A stretch of DNA of 64,000 bases from Coleophoma eucalyptorum (lineage: Eukaryota; Ascomycota; Leotiomycetes; Helotiales; Dermateaceae), in assembly GCA_026120035.1 (NCBI GenBank), contig JALRME010000009.1:496001-560000 (forward strand), read 5' to 3'. Shown in pieces: positions 46,177-57,048 of the stretch. Below the pieces are notes generated by a model. The model had not been told where the DNA came from. It made no database searches and saw only the letters and a list, made by a program, of their open reading frames with translations. Made by a program: the position numbers and the translations under genes. Numbering within the stretch: the stretch's first letter is position 1; the number at the start of each line of letters is the position of its first letter.

Positions 46177-48171
46177 AATTCTCATTTGCCTACTCTTGTA
46201 TACATAATGAGTTTCCTATGTCAGCATAAAAGTGATTTTCACGGCGTTGTATACGGGGTAGATCATTAGGAGGGCCAAAAAGAGACAGGAAAAAGAATAT
46301 TGAGGACTAAAAAAACTTATATATCGAGGCCGAAGGGAACCTAGTGCTTGATGAAGTTGATTTTGGCTATTTTGTATATATGTACTCTTTCTTGTTCTAC
46401 TAGGAAGAATCAGCATTCCGAAAATTTGTGCCAGCAGGATGCAGTCGTTGAGAATAACTGATTGTATGTCCGCCATTGAAGACGGCTAATGGCACAGAAT
46501 TTGTCGGCTGAAGATTCACACTGAAAAGTGAAATGGAAATCTTTAAGTTGTGTCATCGTATTACATATTTATGTATAATTCAGCAAAACTATAGTGATCA
46601 ATATTATCCAAAGACCTGGCACCTACTGGTTCAAATCATACTTAATATTTGATGGCCAGGTCATATTCATACTAAACTCAGCTCGATATCAGATTTGGGA
46701 TCAACCCCACTATAGTTTATGTATTTCTTCAATGTAGATTCTTAAAGTGTCTCATATCTTAACAGTATCTCGAGTGATCAGTAACTAGAGTGATTTATCT
46801 AATAGGTAGCCATGCTATTATTGACGTAGATTCCAAAGACAAAGAAAAGACAATTGAGCTTTATCAGCAACGTCTGATTGATCACTCTACGTGTACTAGA
46901 ATTCAATTTTGTTTGTGCCAAAGCGTTTCTTGGCTGCAATACCTCTGTTCTTCTGAATATGGGGATTGAGATCTTTTGGCTTTCTAAATCCCTGCTCTTG
47001 CCTGGTCTTAGGATTCAAAGCCAGGTATTCCATCTACTCTGGGCAACGACCATAGCAAAATGGATATATACTTCACAGTGTACTCTTATCCCAAAAATTT
47101 ATGGTATAAATCGAACAAGCTGTGCTTGAACAAGTCATACACGGGAGAAGAAAAGATGGAAGGTAGTAAATTGTTTCGAGTCACTCATATACCTCATCAA
47201 ATCCTAAGAAACAGGAATGAACGTCACCACCACTTCTGAGAGGACGTTTAATAAACTACCTATTCAAGACGATGCACCTCCTGTTTCCCGTCCTTATTCA
47301 CATGTGCTTCAAATCAGGCAATACCTTGTAACCAAAACGTCATTGTACATTAGAAGAACATGTCCACACTGTCATATATCAGACTGCATTGCAATATCAA
47401 TATTCGAGCTCAACGAGGCTCTGTCGCTGAAATTTGGAAGCCTTCATCACATCGAAATTGATCCCAAAATTTTCAATACAAAGAGCAGAGCTCGCCTTGA
47501 TTGAACAAGGTCCTCCAGGGCGACGACCTCCCTCATCCAAAAGCCCATCAGACTCTACCACCTCGTCGCACATCGATGTAAGCCTTTTCCCAAAAAGTAA
47601 CAATATAGCACCATGCGAGAATAGCATTTGACTAGATATTCATAGGCAGTCTTCGAGAGTAGTATTCTGAGAAGCCAGTTTAATTCGTACTTTCACCTCG
47701 CCAGCCCTCTGGGTTTAGGAATGTTGTACGTATCGGCAATAATGTATATATTTGTGGAGAGCAGAAGCGATATTAGCATTTACAGGTAGTTGCCAGTGTA
47801 AAAAGTCATCGTTTAGACTTTTTGAAGCTTGGATGGCCGTAAGAGTATACTTTAATCCGGGCATTGATAGCTGAACACATCGAGCATGTGGCTTTCCCAA
47901 TGCTCAATACCCTACCCGCTTATTATTGATAAGAGCAGGCTGAGACTAAGCAACACAGATGCTTTGTTTGTCTACAGAGTGCCGAAGAAGCTTCTAGGGT
48001 TCTGCCGCTTCAGAACCCGCACCCATATTCGTAGAACGAACGAACTCCACCTTGAGAGACGATGAATGGGTTCGGTAGCATCAGTCCCGCCTTGCTCTTT
48101 TGTCATCCATCCACGACTCGTAGACCCACAAACCAGACGAACTGTCTCAAACTGCTTTCAGAGATGGGATC
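46177..48171. other. 2 kb AT-rich intergenic region
   Basis: No gene is supported. Short frames at 46878-47129 and 47217-47504 lack domain features. The minus-strand frame at 47397-47627 is also featureless. Confidence 0.5.
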
Positions 48172-49608
48172 TCAATGATTAGGGACACTATTGATCCTAG
48201 CCTTCCCCTTCGTCCTCTCACTGCTCACAGCCTCTAGAAGGCCTCTCAAGTTGGCCTCTGCATGAGAAGTACTTCTCAAACGTGATCGAGGGACTGCCTG
48301 CATAGAGCTGCTTGCTCTCCGCCACGGAATCCAAGAATTTATGCTCTCTACCACGGAGGGCCTTCTGCGCTGGTCTGGTACCAAGCTAGAGACACTAGAC
48401 TCATTTCGAATGATCGTGGGCTTTTGGGACATCAAAGCCTGAAGTGTAGGCGAAAACATTGCTTGCTCAAAGCCTGTTGCTCTGCCTAGGTTTATGGAAA
48501 TTGAAGTTTGAGGCCTTGCAGGCTCACTGATAAGAGAAGCAGGGGAGGCCAGTGGCCCAGCATCATGCTTGAAGCCCTGAGCGCTATCGATGATAATGGA
48601 CGCAAAAGTAGCAGATTTCGAGCGAACATGCTTGGAGGGCCGATCAGGAACTAAATCAGCTTCGACAGCTTCCTCAGCTGTATTACCTGGAACTTCGAGT
48701 CCTTTCTTGGCAGCTCGCCCTCGTACTTCTTCCGCAAGAGCAGCCGCAGGTTTCTTCTTGGCCTGGTCTTCGTCTGAAGACCTCGATGATGACATGATTG
48801 TTTCGAGCGTGCCATACGCTGCAGATTTGCTACGTCTACCGCCCCTTGAGCCTTTTCCTACACTGCGGGTGGTATGTTCATCGTCAGAACCAATTGCCTG
48901 CAATGTTGGACCAATAACGTTCGCTGGTAAGCCGGTGCCTATGCCGATAGTCTGCAAATACTGCTCTCCACGTCCGTGAGGTGGCATATGTACCTCGTAC
49001 TGATTGCTCAAACTATAACGACTCCGGGCACATATCTCCGCTATCCTCTCCAGATCCTCAGCGACGCCATGTTTAATCTCATCCATGATTCCCTTAAAGC
49101 TGAACGCCTCAACCGGTGGCAGTTTTACCTCTGCCATTCCAGTAGATGATCCAGTCCACCGATTGGTCTTTGTAGCTCCCATGGGCTCCCGTCGCTGTGA
49201 GCGGGGTCGACTCGCGCCAGAATAAGTTCGAACAATTACGGGTTGGTTGAAGGTGCTATTTCGAGCTCCTGTAGACTTTGCGTATCGATGCCGAGACATT
49301 CCCTTCGTAGAGCCATTCAATTGCCGTAGGGCAGATATCCGATGCGCCACTGTTGCCTCGTCCAAAACATGCTCTCCTTGAGCAGCTTCCTCCGTCTCTA
49401 CTAGACTTGCACTTGATGTATTGGCACTCCAGAGACTCGGAGGTAGGAAATGGTGGGGCAAAGAGTGTCGTCTGTTGGGTTCTATAGTCGAAGGGGAGAC
49501 ATTGGGCGCTCTCGCGGCCCTCAGCAGTGTATCATCGGCGGCCTGGCCATCTGTATAGGTGGATTGCGCCTGAGGCGGTGACCCAATGGTAGTAGCCGTT
49601 GATGCCAT
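48172..49608 (-). CDS. Hypothetical serine-rich protein
   Basis: Single exon, 478 aa from the ATG at 49608. I do not recognise the family. Most of the chain is rich in Ser, Arg, Ala and Pro and likely disordered, with a helical patch (VEAFSFKGIMDEIKHGVAEDLERIAEICARSRYSLSNQY region, about residues 165-205). Two related motifs, RRSKSAAYGTLETIM and RSKSATFASIIID, look like basophilic kinase sites. Further on are FSPTLQALMSQKPTIIRNES and SWIPWRRASS. A role in signalling or polarity is possible but unproven. It is head-to-head with the WW-domain gene across 310 bases. Confidence 0.72.
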   Translation of the reverse strand: MASTATTIGSPPQAQSTYTDGQAADDTLLRAARAPNVSPSTIEPNRRHSLPHHFLPPSLWSANTSSASLVETEEAAQGEHVLDEATVAHRISALRQLNGSTKGMSRHRYAKSTGARNSTFNQPVIVRTYSGASRPRSQRREPMGATKTNRWTGSSTGMAEVKLPPVEAFSFKGIMDEIKHGVAEDLERIAEICARSRYSLSNQYEVHMPPHGRGEQYLQTIGIGTGLPANVIGPTLQAIGSDDEHTTRSVGKGSRGGRRSKSAAYGTLETIMSSSRSSDEDQAKKKPAAALAEEVRGRAAKKGLEVPGNTAEEAVEADLVPDRPSKHVRSKSATFASIIIDSAQGFKHDAGPLASPASLISEPARPQTSISINLGRATGFEQAMFSPTLQALMSQKPTIIRNESSVSSLVPDQRRRPSVVESINSWIPWRRASSSMQAVPRSRLRSTSHAEANLRGLLEAVSSERTKGKARINSVPNH

Positions 49609-49918
49609 GGTCAATTAATTATAGCCTCTGAGTTGGCATTCTCTACTTGAAGGCGAAAGGAGACATGGTAAGAGGGAAAAGGCCATCCATCAAAAGTTGT
49701 TGAAGTTTCGAAATGCAGTGCCAGCTCAGAAGCTTCAGAGCTCCAGTCGTTCGAGGGTATCGGAGCAGGGATCTATTTGGGGTTAGGCCGTTGTATTGAC
49801 TAGCGTTGCCGCCGGCTCACCCCGCAATTTGTCGTTCGATTTGATCGGAGCTTCAACTTTCACACGGCGCTCATCCCGCCACCCAATTCAATCTCAAGCT
49901 TGAACGTCAACATTCAAC
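49609..49918. promoter_or_regulatory. Bidirectional promoter, orphan / WW-domain gene
   Basis: 310 bases separate the two ATGs. Both promoters are therefore here. No known motif is clear. Confidence 0.45.
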
Positions 49919-51505
49919 ATGACAAAAGCCAACCTCGGCCTTACTGAAAAAGAGCGAGACACCCAAGAGGCTCAGCAAACCCAAGACCAATGCAATAATA
50001 ATCCTTTCATCAAATTTCGCCAGTTTGCAGACGCTAAGATCAGCTCGCTCCTTCAAGGCGTTATTGGCCTCCCATCTACCTTTAGCAGGTCTCCAGGAAA
50101 CACACATTGGGCTGATATCGACGATGACCTTAGACGAAGAGATGAACTGCAAGCGCGGCAGAATGCATTGCGGATAGCTGAACAAAGACGACGAATTCAA
50201 AATGAGGATGACGGTCGGGAAGTGTCAAACCCCGTCAAGACATCGGATTCCTGGAACAATTCGATTACAAGCAACGAAATAACTGGTATTGGGGACAACA
50301 AAATAGAGCGAGATGACTGGCCCCTCTACTCGCGAGTCTCGAGGTCACTTTTCAGACATCTTGTCAGCACTGCTGAAGATAATGTTGAATGGGGCCGGTG
50401 CCACCCATTGTTCGATGCTCCCGACGACGAAGACGAACTTCCCGCTGGATGGGAAAGAAAGGTCAATCCATTTGGAAGGCCTTATTTTGTGGATCATAAT
50501 ACGTGTTCAACCACATGGAGTGCGGGTGCTCCGTATCTTTACCTTCTGCGACCCGACCAAGTTTCGCACGATATTTCTAGGATGGTACAGCACATGGCCT
50601 TTAACAATCTAAACAAGACCGCTAAAGCTTCTTTGCCATACTGGGGTGGCCTCTCGTTGCATTCAGGCAATTCACTTCTACCATACCTACTATTTTCGGC
50701 ATACTCTCCTATCAATTTACAACGATCAGCCGACGAACCAGCTTACCGCGACGCATTTGAAGACTTACTCGCGATGCACAACGGCTTACCTCCAGGTCGT
50801 GAGGGGAGAGGAGCAGACCTCGCAGTAAAAGGAATTGAGCAAATCTCAAATGATAACAACATTGATATAGCAAAAAAAAACATGTCATGGATATACACAT
50901 TGAAGGCGAGAGGCATCCTAACTCAACCAATATTCCCCTCCGAGGCTGCCACAGATTTTGCATCTCCATTTCTCCGACCAGATATAATGGGTGACATTCT
51001 TAGGCCTTTTAAGAAGTTCGAGCCTGAAGATCACGACCAAAAGACTGAACAAGACATGTATGACCACTTTCTCCGGTCTGCTTCTTCAGCCGCCTCCACT
51101 TCTGTCGGTCTCGTAGACTCACTTTTCTCGGATGCCGAGCGATTCATTCAAGACCTCACAGAAGTTACTAAAAGAGATCAAGACCAACCGGAAGATACGA
51201 AGACAGTGACGAAGACATTCTATGAGCGAAAGCCAGTAGACGAGGTCACAAAGCTATCCGCAGATGCGGATAGAGTCGTTTCCACAATCACATCTTCAGA
51301 GCACATTACACATGAGGATGGTAGAGTTGAGACAAACGTCACGGTCCGCAGACGCTTTGCAGATGGACGAGAGACTGTTACAGAGAAGAGCCACGTAGAG
51401 CATCCTCGCAACGATGTATCAGATAGGATAGACGAGATACAGGAGCCACGCCAGTCTGGCAAGAACCCCGAAAACCAGAGTAAAGGCTGGTTCTGGAAGA
51501 AGTAG
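49919..51505 (+). CDS. WW-domain protein of unknown function
   Basis: Single exon, 528 aa. One WW domain is visible at about residues 175-205: LPAGWERKVNPFGRPYFVDH followed by NTCSTTW, with both signature tryptophans but without the usual proline two residues after the second Trp. WW domains bind proline-rich ligands. Upstream is a charged helix (DDLRRRDELQARQNALRIAE). Downstream is a globular part (VQHMAFNNLNKTAKASLPYW to LRPFKKFEPEDHD) and a C-terminal repeat-like region with EDTKTVTKTFYERKPVDEV and ETNVTVRRRFADGRETVTEK, ending in SKGWFWKK. No membrane span. It may be a conserved ascomycete protein; the role is unknown. Confidence 0.8.
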   Translation: MTKANLGLTEKERDTQEAQQTQDQCNNNPFIKFRQFADAKISSLLQGVIGLPSTFSRSPGNTHWADIDDDLRRRDELQARQNALRIAEQRRRIQNEDDGREVSNPVKTSDSWNNSITSNEITGIGDNKIERDDWPLYSRVSRSLFRHLVSTAEDNVEWGRCHPLFDAPDDEDELPAGWERKVNPFGRPYFVDHNTCSTTWSAGAPYLYLLRPDQVSHDISRMVQHMAFNNLNKTAKASLPYWGGLSLHSGNSLLPYLLFSAYSPINLQRSADEPAYRDAFEDLLAMHNGLPPGREGRGADLAVKGIEQISNDNNIDIAKKNMSWIYTLKARGILTQPIFPSEAATDFASPFLRPDIMGDILRPFKKFEPEDHDQKTEQDMYDHFLRSASSAASTSVGLVDSLFSDAERFIQDLTEVTKRDQDQPEDTKTVTKTFYERKPVDEVTKLSADADRVVSTITSSEHITHEDGRVETNVTVRRRFADGRETVTEKSHVEHPRNDVSDRIDEIQEPRQSGKNPENQSKGWFWKK

Positions 51506-51982
51506 GTGTAATGATATGATGGAACGTGAAATATGAAATGAGTTACACTTTTTAGCCAAATTGGAAGCGGTTAGTGAGGCGTTATAGGATTTGGCTGGAC
51601 TTGGGAGTTTTAACATTCTTGATGGAATGAATATTAAGGACTGAAGCAAATACAAAGCCTGGTTGGTTTGAGTCATGAGCCCTTATTGTGTGGACTGATG
51701 TAATTATTTGGTTATTGGCTACCTCATGAAGGACATGGCACCGTCTCTGGTAGGAGCAGTTACTTTTCTTACAGCTCATACACAATCAATCAGAAAGAGA
51801 ACGAGTCAAAGTAATGATAATACAAATCTTCATGTGTTAGAAAATCTCATATGAAGGTGCAAACTCCCGCTCCAAATGCAATACGAATAAGAGAAGAAAC
51901 CCCTGTCATGTACCAGACAGTTCAAACCCACCAACCCGGAAGTCCGCAATTTATATCCTCAAATACGCCTCCGCACCCACTA
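51506..51982. other. Convergent intergenic region
   Basis: These 477 bases separate the WW-domain stop from the SSL2 stop. Only 3' ends are expected here. Confidence 0.5.
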
Positions 51983-54535
51983 TTATTCCAGAGCCTGTTT
52001 CCTTTTCTGTTGATCCCGTGCCAATTTCTTGAAGAAGGGGTTACTCTCTCCTTTTTTCTTCTTCAAGTCTTTATTCTTACTCTTGTTCTGCTCGATATAT
52101 GCCATGTCCTGCCCTCCAGCCAATTCGCTCAAGCTACCAGCAGTTCTTCTGGCAGCAGGCTTCTTCTTTGCCGGGCCGAAACCTCCGCCGCCCTTGTCAT
52201 TGCGATGGAACAGGTCATCCGAGATCTTCTCGTCCCAATCCTCGTTCTGAATCATAACGTTTTGAAGCAATTCTCGACGTTCTGCCGGAGTAGAAAATGC
52301 AAGTCCTGGGAGGTTTTCGATGCCTTGCAAATGAGTGATCACCTTGAACGCATAACCTTGATCAACAAGGAAGGCCTGTCGCTTTGAGGAGTAGTACATC
52401 TCCTGCGTATCCTTTGATACGAGTGAATAAAAGAAGGCATTGAAACCCTCGTCATTTCTTCGCTTTGCTCGCAAGATTCGTCCTAGTCTTTGCGCTTCTT
52501 GACGACGAGAACCATAATGAGAAGATATTTGGATTAAACAGGTCGCTTCAGGTAAGTCGAGAGAGGTATCGCCAATCTTAGAAAGAAAGAGTGTGTTGAT
52601 ATTCTCATTGTGCTGAAAGTTCTCCAGAATACGAAGACGTTCCTGCTGAGCCGTACCCCCAAAAATGAAGGCCTTATTGAGCTTTTGGGCATATGCATGC
52701 AGCGCAAAGACGTTATCAGAGAATACGATGATCTTGTCGCCTCGCTTCTCGTGATAGTCGATTAGGAACTGGCAAGCTTGAAACTTTCGAGGATTCATGA
52801 TGTATAACAATGCTCTCTTACGACTGGATTCTCGCAAATACTCAGAGTAGAATTCTGTCGTCATTGGACACCACACTTCAGCACATTGGACTTTGGCAAT
52901 ATGGCCTTGTTCTGCAAGCTCCATCCAGTTAGCTTCGTAAAGCTTGGGACCAATTAGAAAGTTAAGATCCCGAATCTTGTCATCTTCTCGAAGAAGAGTG
53001 GCTGTAAGTCCAAGCTTGGAGTGAGTTTTGATGGATGAGGTGACTTTTCTGAAGATGTTGGCTGGTACAACGTGTACTTCGTCGAGGATCATTAAACCCC
53101 ATTCTCTATTCTGCAAGAATTCCATCATCTTGCCAGCATCGTACGATCGAGAGCGAGTCTGAGTAACCATAGAATAGGTCGAAACGATGATTCCAGTATT
53201 TCTGGTGAACTTTTCTTTGTGATCAGATGTAAAGACGGCAATGTCAGCTGGATCAATGTTGGACCATTTCAAAAATTCTTGTCGCCACTGGACAACAGAC
53301 ATAGAACTTGTGCAGAGTACGATTACACCCTTCTTGATAGTGCAAGCTGCTGTTATCCCAACCAATGTCTTGCCGGCACCACACGGTAAGACAATGATTC
53401 CACTTTTAGCTCTGCCATTACCAAACATTTTACTTAAGCTTTTTTCCTGGTAGCTTCGAATTTGAGCTGCAGGTTTGAGATCAATTTCAAGATTGGCATT
53501 GGCGGTATCGTTTCTGAAGTCATACTCTTCGAGGACTGGCAATCCTAGCTCCAAACATCTCTTTTGTACAGATTCGACACCTGTATCGGCAATTTCGAAG
53601 GCATGAACGGCATCGGCATCATCGTCATCATCGTCTTCTTCAGTTAGAGTACGCAGGATGTCTTCCTGGTTAGCATTCTCTCCATCCTGGGGTCTATCAC
53701 CAGCTCGTTGGTCTGTCGCTTGCTGAACCCCTGCTGCATTCTTGGTTCCAGGAATAACCAAACCTCCCATCTTGGGAGCTGACTCTGTAGTGATCCCTTC
53801 CGTCCCTTGAATACGTAGTGGTCCAATGACTTCATCTTTTAGCAAGCGTTGCAGCATCTCTGGATCGGAACTTTCGACGAAATGCTTTGTGTTTTTTAGA
53901 ACCAGTTTCACCTTCCCATAACTTTGTGTACACTTGGTGATGAATTCTCGAATGTTATCTGGGATGGGTATTTTGGACAGACGGTCCAGAACGTTGATGA
54001 TGTCCTTCGGGTCCAGGCCCACAGATACAGCAGCATAGAGACTATGGGGTGTCAAGGAATATTCGTGAAGGAATGTGGGTCGAGAAAGAGGCTCTGCTAC
54101 TGTTGTGAGGAAGTCTTGCGCATGGCCAGCTAGGGGTGAGAAGCTTTCGAGAATAATACGGCCTTTCTGAGGATCGATCCATAGTGGACGGTTGTCATGG
54201 TCTGGTTTGAGCGCAAGATATGAGAAGTCGTTGTTGCCAAAATGATGGCTTGCGGAGTCCCGCCCAGATATACCAGCTCTCCTTGCCTGATATTTTTCAA
54301 TAGAGAATTTGTTCACCGCATTCTCAATATTCTCAGCTTCATGCTCGCTTGCTTCCTCGCCGGAGAAGTCATCGTCGCTATCAATGCTTTGTGGAGTCGC
54401 AGGGCCAGGCGTCGATGCTGCGGAATCTTTGCTTGCTTTGACTGAGCCGTAACCACCTACATTGTGTTAGTAACTGTAGACAGCTGTAAAGCAAACGAAC
54501 CCCATACTTGACGGGGCTTTTCTCTTGGGTGGCAT
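51983..54535 (-). CDS. SSL2: TFIIH helicase Ssl2/Rad25 (XPB)
   Basis: The coding sequence is complement(join(51983..54456, 54508..54535)), 833 aa. It is the 3'-5' DNA translocase of TFIIH, needed for promoter opening and nucleotide excision repair. Seen: N-terminal [10 protein letters not shown] with nuclear-type basic residues, an acidic patch, the damage-recognition-like XPB N-domain ([14 protein letters not shown]), helicase motif [13 protein letters not shown], motif [11 protein letters not shown], motif [12 protein letters not shown], motif [10 protein letters not shown], motif [15 protein letters not shown] and a basic C-terminus. The first coding exon has 28 bases. Its donor GTATGG at 54507 restores the frame and the SSGYGS junction. 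Length matches the family. Confidence 0.96.
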
Positions 54536-54795
54536 CTGGACGATTATCAACAGATGTTGCCTATGAGATGAAGAAAAGAAGTAAGAGACGAGATGCCGAA
54601 GGCGAACTTGACCTTGACTTGGAGTCAAGGCTGCCGCTCAGTCATCATTCAAGGCTTGGCGAGAAGAAGGCTGAGCTTGTCGCGTCGCCAAATCGAAAAG
54701 ATTCATCACTAAAGATTGCGAACCAGAACAGAATTTATTGCTTTGGGCAGTGATAATTTGTGTCTACCACAATTGCTTTGAAAACTATCGCTATC
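54536..54795. promoter_or_regulatory. Bidirectional promoter, SSL2 / CHY zinc protein
   Basis: 260 bases between divergent ATGs. Both promoters lie here. Confidence 0.5.
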
Positions 54796-55319
54796 ATGTG
54801 GTTCGTCCTCACCAAAGCAAGAAGGTTCGATTGCCTACTAATGGCTTAGCAAACATATCCTCAACGCACAAGTCTCAATCCGGGCTCCATGCTGTAATGA
54901 TACCCCGCGCGACCTCTAAGGACGAGAGTATTAACAGCGTTATAGGCAAGCGGTGGTTCGATTGTGCAGAGTGTCATGCCGAGAACGAGACACATCCGCT
55001 ACTGCAGAAGACCGAAATGGTGGGTTATCAGTTCTGCTGCTGCCCCTTTACCCGCGCCCACTAAATCTATTAGACATTTATCTGCAAGAAGTGCAAGAAA
55101 GCTTTCCGCAAGGATGCCGAAGAGTTTGACGAGAGCGACGAATACTGCCCGCACTGCGATAATCACTTCGTTCTAGAAGCCGTAACGCCCAAACCTGTAT
55201 TGGAATTCGAGGGAGAAGATATCAGAAAGGATAGTCGGATGATCAGAGATGACCGCATCAAACAAGAAGAAGCCAGGACGATCTTCGATGTCAAGGATGC
55301 ACCCCATAAGCTGGGTTAG
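54796..55319 (+). CDS. Small CHY-type zinc finger protein (Hot13-like)
   Basis: The coding sequence is join(54796..54800, 54850..54893, 54946..55019, 55074..55319), 122 aa. The first coding exon is only five bases (ATGTG). Rebuilt this way the protein starts MCKHILNAQVSIRAPCCKRW, which matches fungal members and restores every cysteine pair: CC, CAEC, CKKC and CPHC. CHY zinc proteins include yeast Hot13, which keeps Tim proteins of the intermembrane space zinc-free during import; others are E3 ligases. Here only the C-terminal half of the CHY fold is present. The end is acidic and charged. Without the splicing model the N-terminal cysteines would be lost. Confidence 0.82.
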
Positions 55320-55494
55320 AGTTAGTCAGGGTGGAGTATGGCGAATGATGGGTTTGATTTAGCGGCATTGATTTGGGAGATAGGCATGCAGTTGGTACTT
55401 GAGCACAATGGTGCGAGAAGGCAAGTGATCATGCGCTCATTGCTATAGTACAGGACTCTGTTTGAGATGCAGAGAAATAATGAGATTATGTTCC

Positions 55495-56515
55495 CTATGC
55501 ACCTGAAGCATCATCCGGCCCTCTGGTCAATATCGCCGCATTGCCAGTGCCTGGTGTCCGACCCGTCTTCTTCTTGGCTGCTTCCTCCGACTTCTCCTGC
55601 TCAATAGCCTTCACACATGCCTCGATATCCTCTACTGGCAACATCTCGATCAGCTTTCCTGGTGCCATAATTGCAATCTCGATGTTCTTTGCTCCAGTCT
55701 GTACAACTTCCAACAGAGACTTGATGGTGAGCTTGATGGTTGCTTCTCTGTCCATGTCATCCTTGTGGTTCCGCTCGAGGAATTCGCGAACGGTCTTGCT
55801 TGATCTACCGATGGCATTTGCCTTCCTAAGAGGTTGTCAGTTCGGTTTCTTTAGTCTTTCTTTCTAAAAGCTCCGACGCACCACGCCGAGTAGATTCCTG
55901 AAGGCTCAGTCTGGTAGAGTCTTGGTGTCTTGTCATTTGGGTCAAACCCTACAATCAGCGTGCTGATACCGAACGGTCTGACACCACCACTCTGTGTATA
56001 TCTCTGCTGAACACCCGCAACGTATTTTGTGATGTACTCTATCGTGACTGGATCCTCAACAGTGAGTCGATGGGATTGTGCTTCTAATCTTGCCTTGTCG
56101 ACCAGGATTCGTGCATCAGCGTTAAGTCCAGCGAAGGCAAGACAAACATGGGTATCGACAAGGCCAATCTTAGAAGGTGTAATTCTTGTATCTTGGAGCT
56201 TCATGGCCGAGCGTTTTTCACAGCCCAGAACCACAATATCTGCACCTTTGACTCCAACAGCACATGTGCCTAAGACTACTTTAGCTCTGTTAGATATTGA
56301 GGAATCGGTCGTCCCGTACCTCGTTTCACAGCCTCGAGCGCATATTCAACCTGGAAAACGTGTCCATCCGGACTGGATATACTGTTAGACTAGTACTAAA
56401 TGGAAGGTAGGACGTGACGAACCTGAATACTGCAGATTGTTAGCTCTGAATCGTTGAGACTGGGGTATAGGGAGCTTGACTTACCAGAGAGAGCTCTATC
56501 GTAACCGGAAGCCAT
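55495..56515 (-). CDS. PRE6: 20S proteasome subunit alpha4 (Pre6/PSMA7)
   Basis: Five exons: complement(join(55495..55825, 55882..56269, 56320..56372, 56423..56429, 56485..56515)), 269 aa. It is a non-catalytic alpha-ring subunit of the 20S core. Seen: [20 protein letters not shown] (the proteasome alpha signature), [19 protein letters not shown], then [13 protein letters not shown] and [20 protein letters not shown], and a C-terminal charged tail ([13 protein letters not shown]). The second coding exon is a 7-base microexon (TATTCAG) that codes most of VFS; leaving it out breaks the frame and the signature. Length is slightly over the usual 250 aa because of the tail. Confidence 0.95.
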
Positions 56516-57048
56516 GATTGATAGTGATTATTTTGGGAATCTAAGGAGAAATATCTCTTTTCTTGGTCAGGAGAGTTGCAGATGGTCGTCAAATTGAGAT
56601 GCAGGGAGAAGGAAGGCTGATTGTTCGTGAGGCAGAGAGCAGAGCAGGCTGCTGTCGATGCGCGTTCCAATGCTCAAGCTTCAAGATCACGTGTAAGCAT
56701 AGAACTAACTGCCACACGCAGCTCGAGCTTCATGCGCCACACAAGGCTGAAGTTCTTCTCCAGACCGGTGCCCATGGTGCTCCGGAAGGCAAGCCATTAT
56801 AAAGCACTCTTAATTCTTTTCTGGTTCTTTCTGAAATGTATTATATCTCTTTATTTGTTAATTTGGGGACTTTCAATTGTTCATCTGCGGCAATTGTTCC
56901 AAAAATACGCTGCGTTGTTGACATTCGGCTTGAACCATTCGGAATTGCGTCACCCGAAATGCCGCCGAACTTTTATTCCTAACTACTACGAAATTTAAGA
57001 CCGCTCACTGGGAGCATAGTAGAGTTGACTCGCGACAGATTTGGGATC
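56516..57048. other. Divergent intergenic region, PRE6 / DLD2
   Basis: These 533 bases hold both promoters. I did not find a clear proteasome control element (GGTGGCAAA) here. No extra gene. Confidence 0.4.

Noticed and set aside
47217..47504. 95-codon plus-strand frame with a CPHC motif
   Set aside because: A single CxxC without other ligands, in an AT-rich gene-free region; no family recognised.
46177..48171. Possible transposon remnant in the AT-rich gap
   Set aside because: No transposase or reverse-transcriptase motif and no terminal repeats or target duplications could be found by eye.
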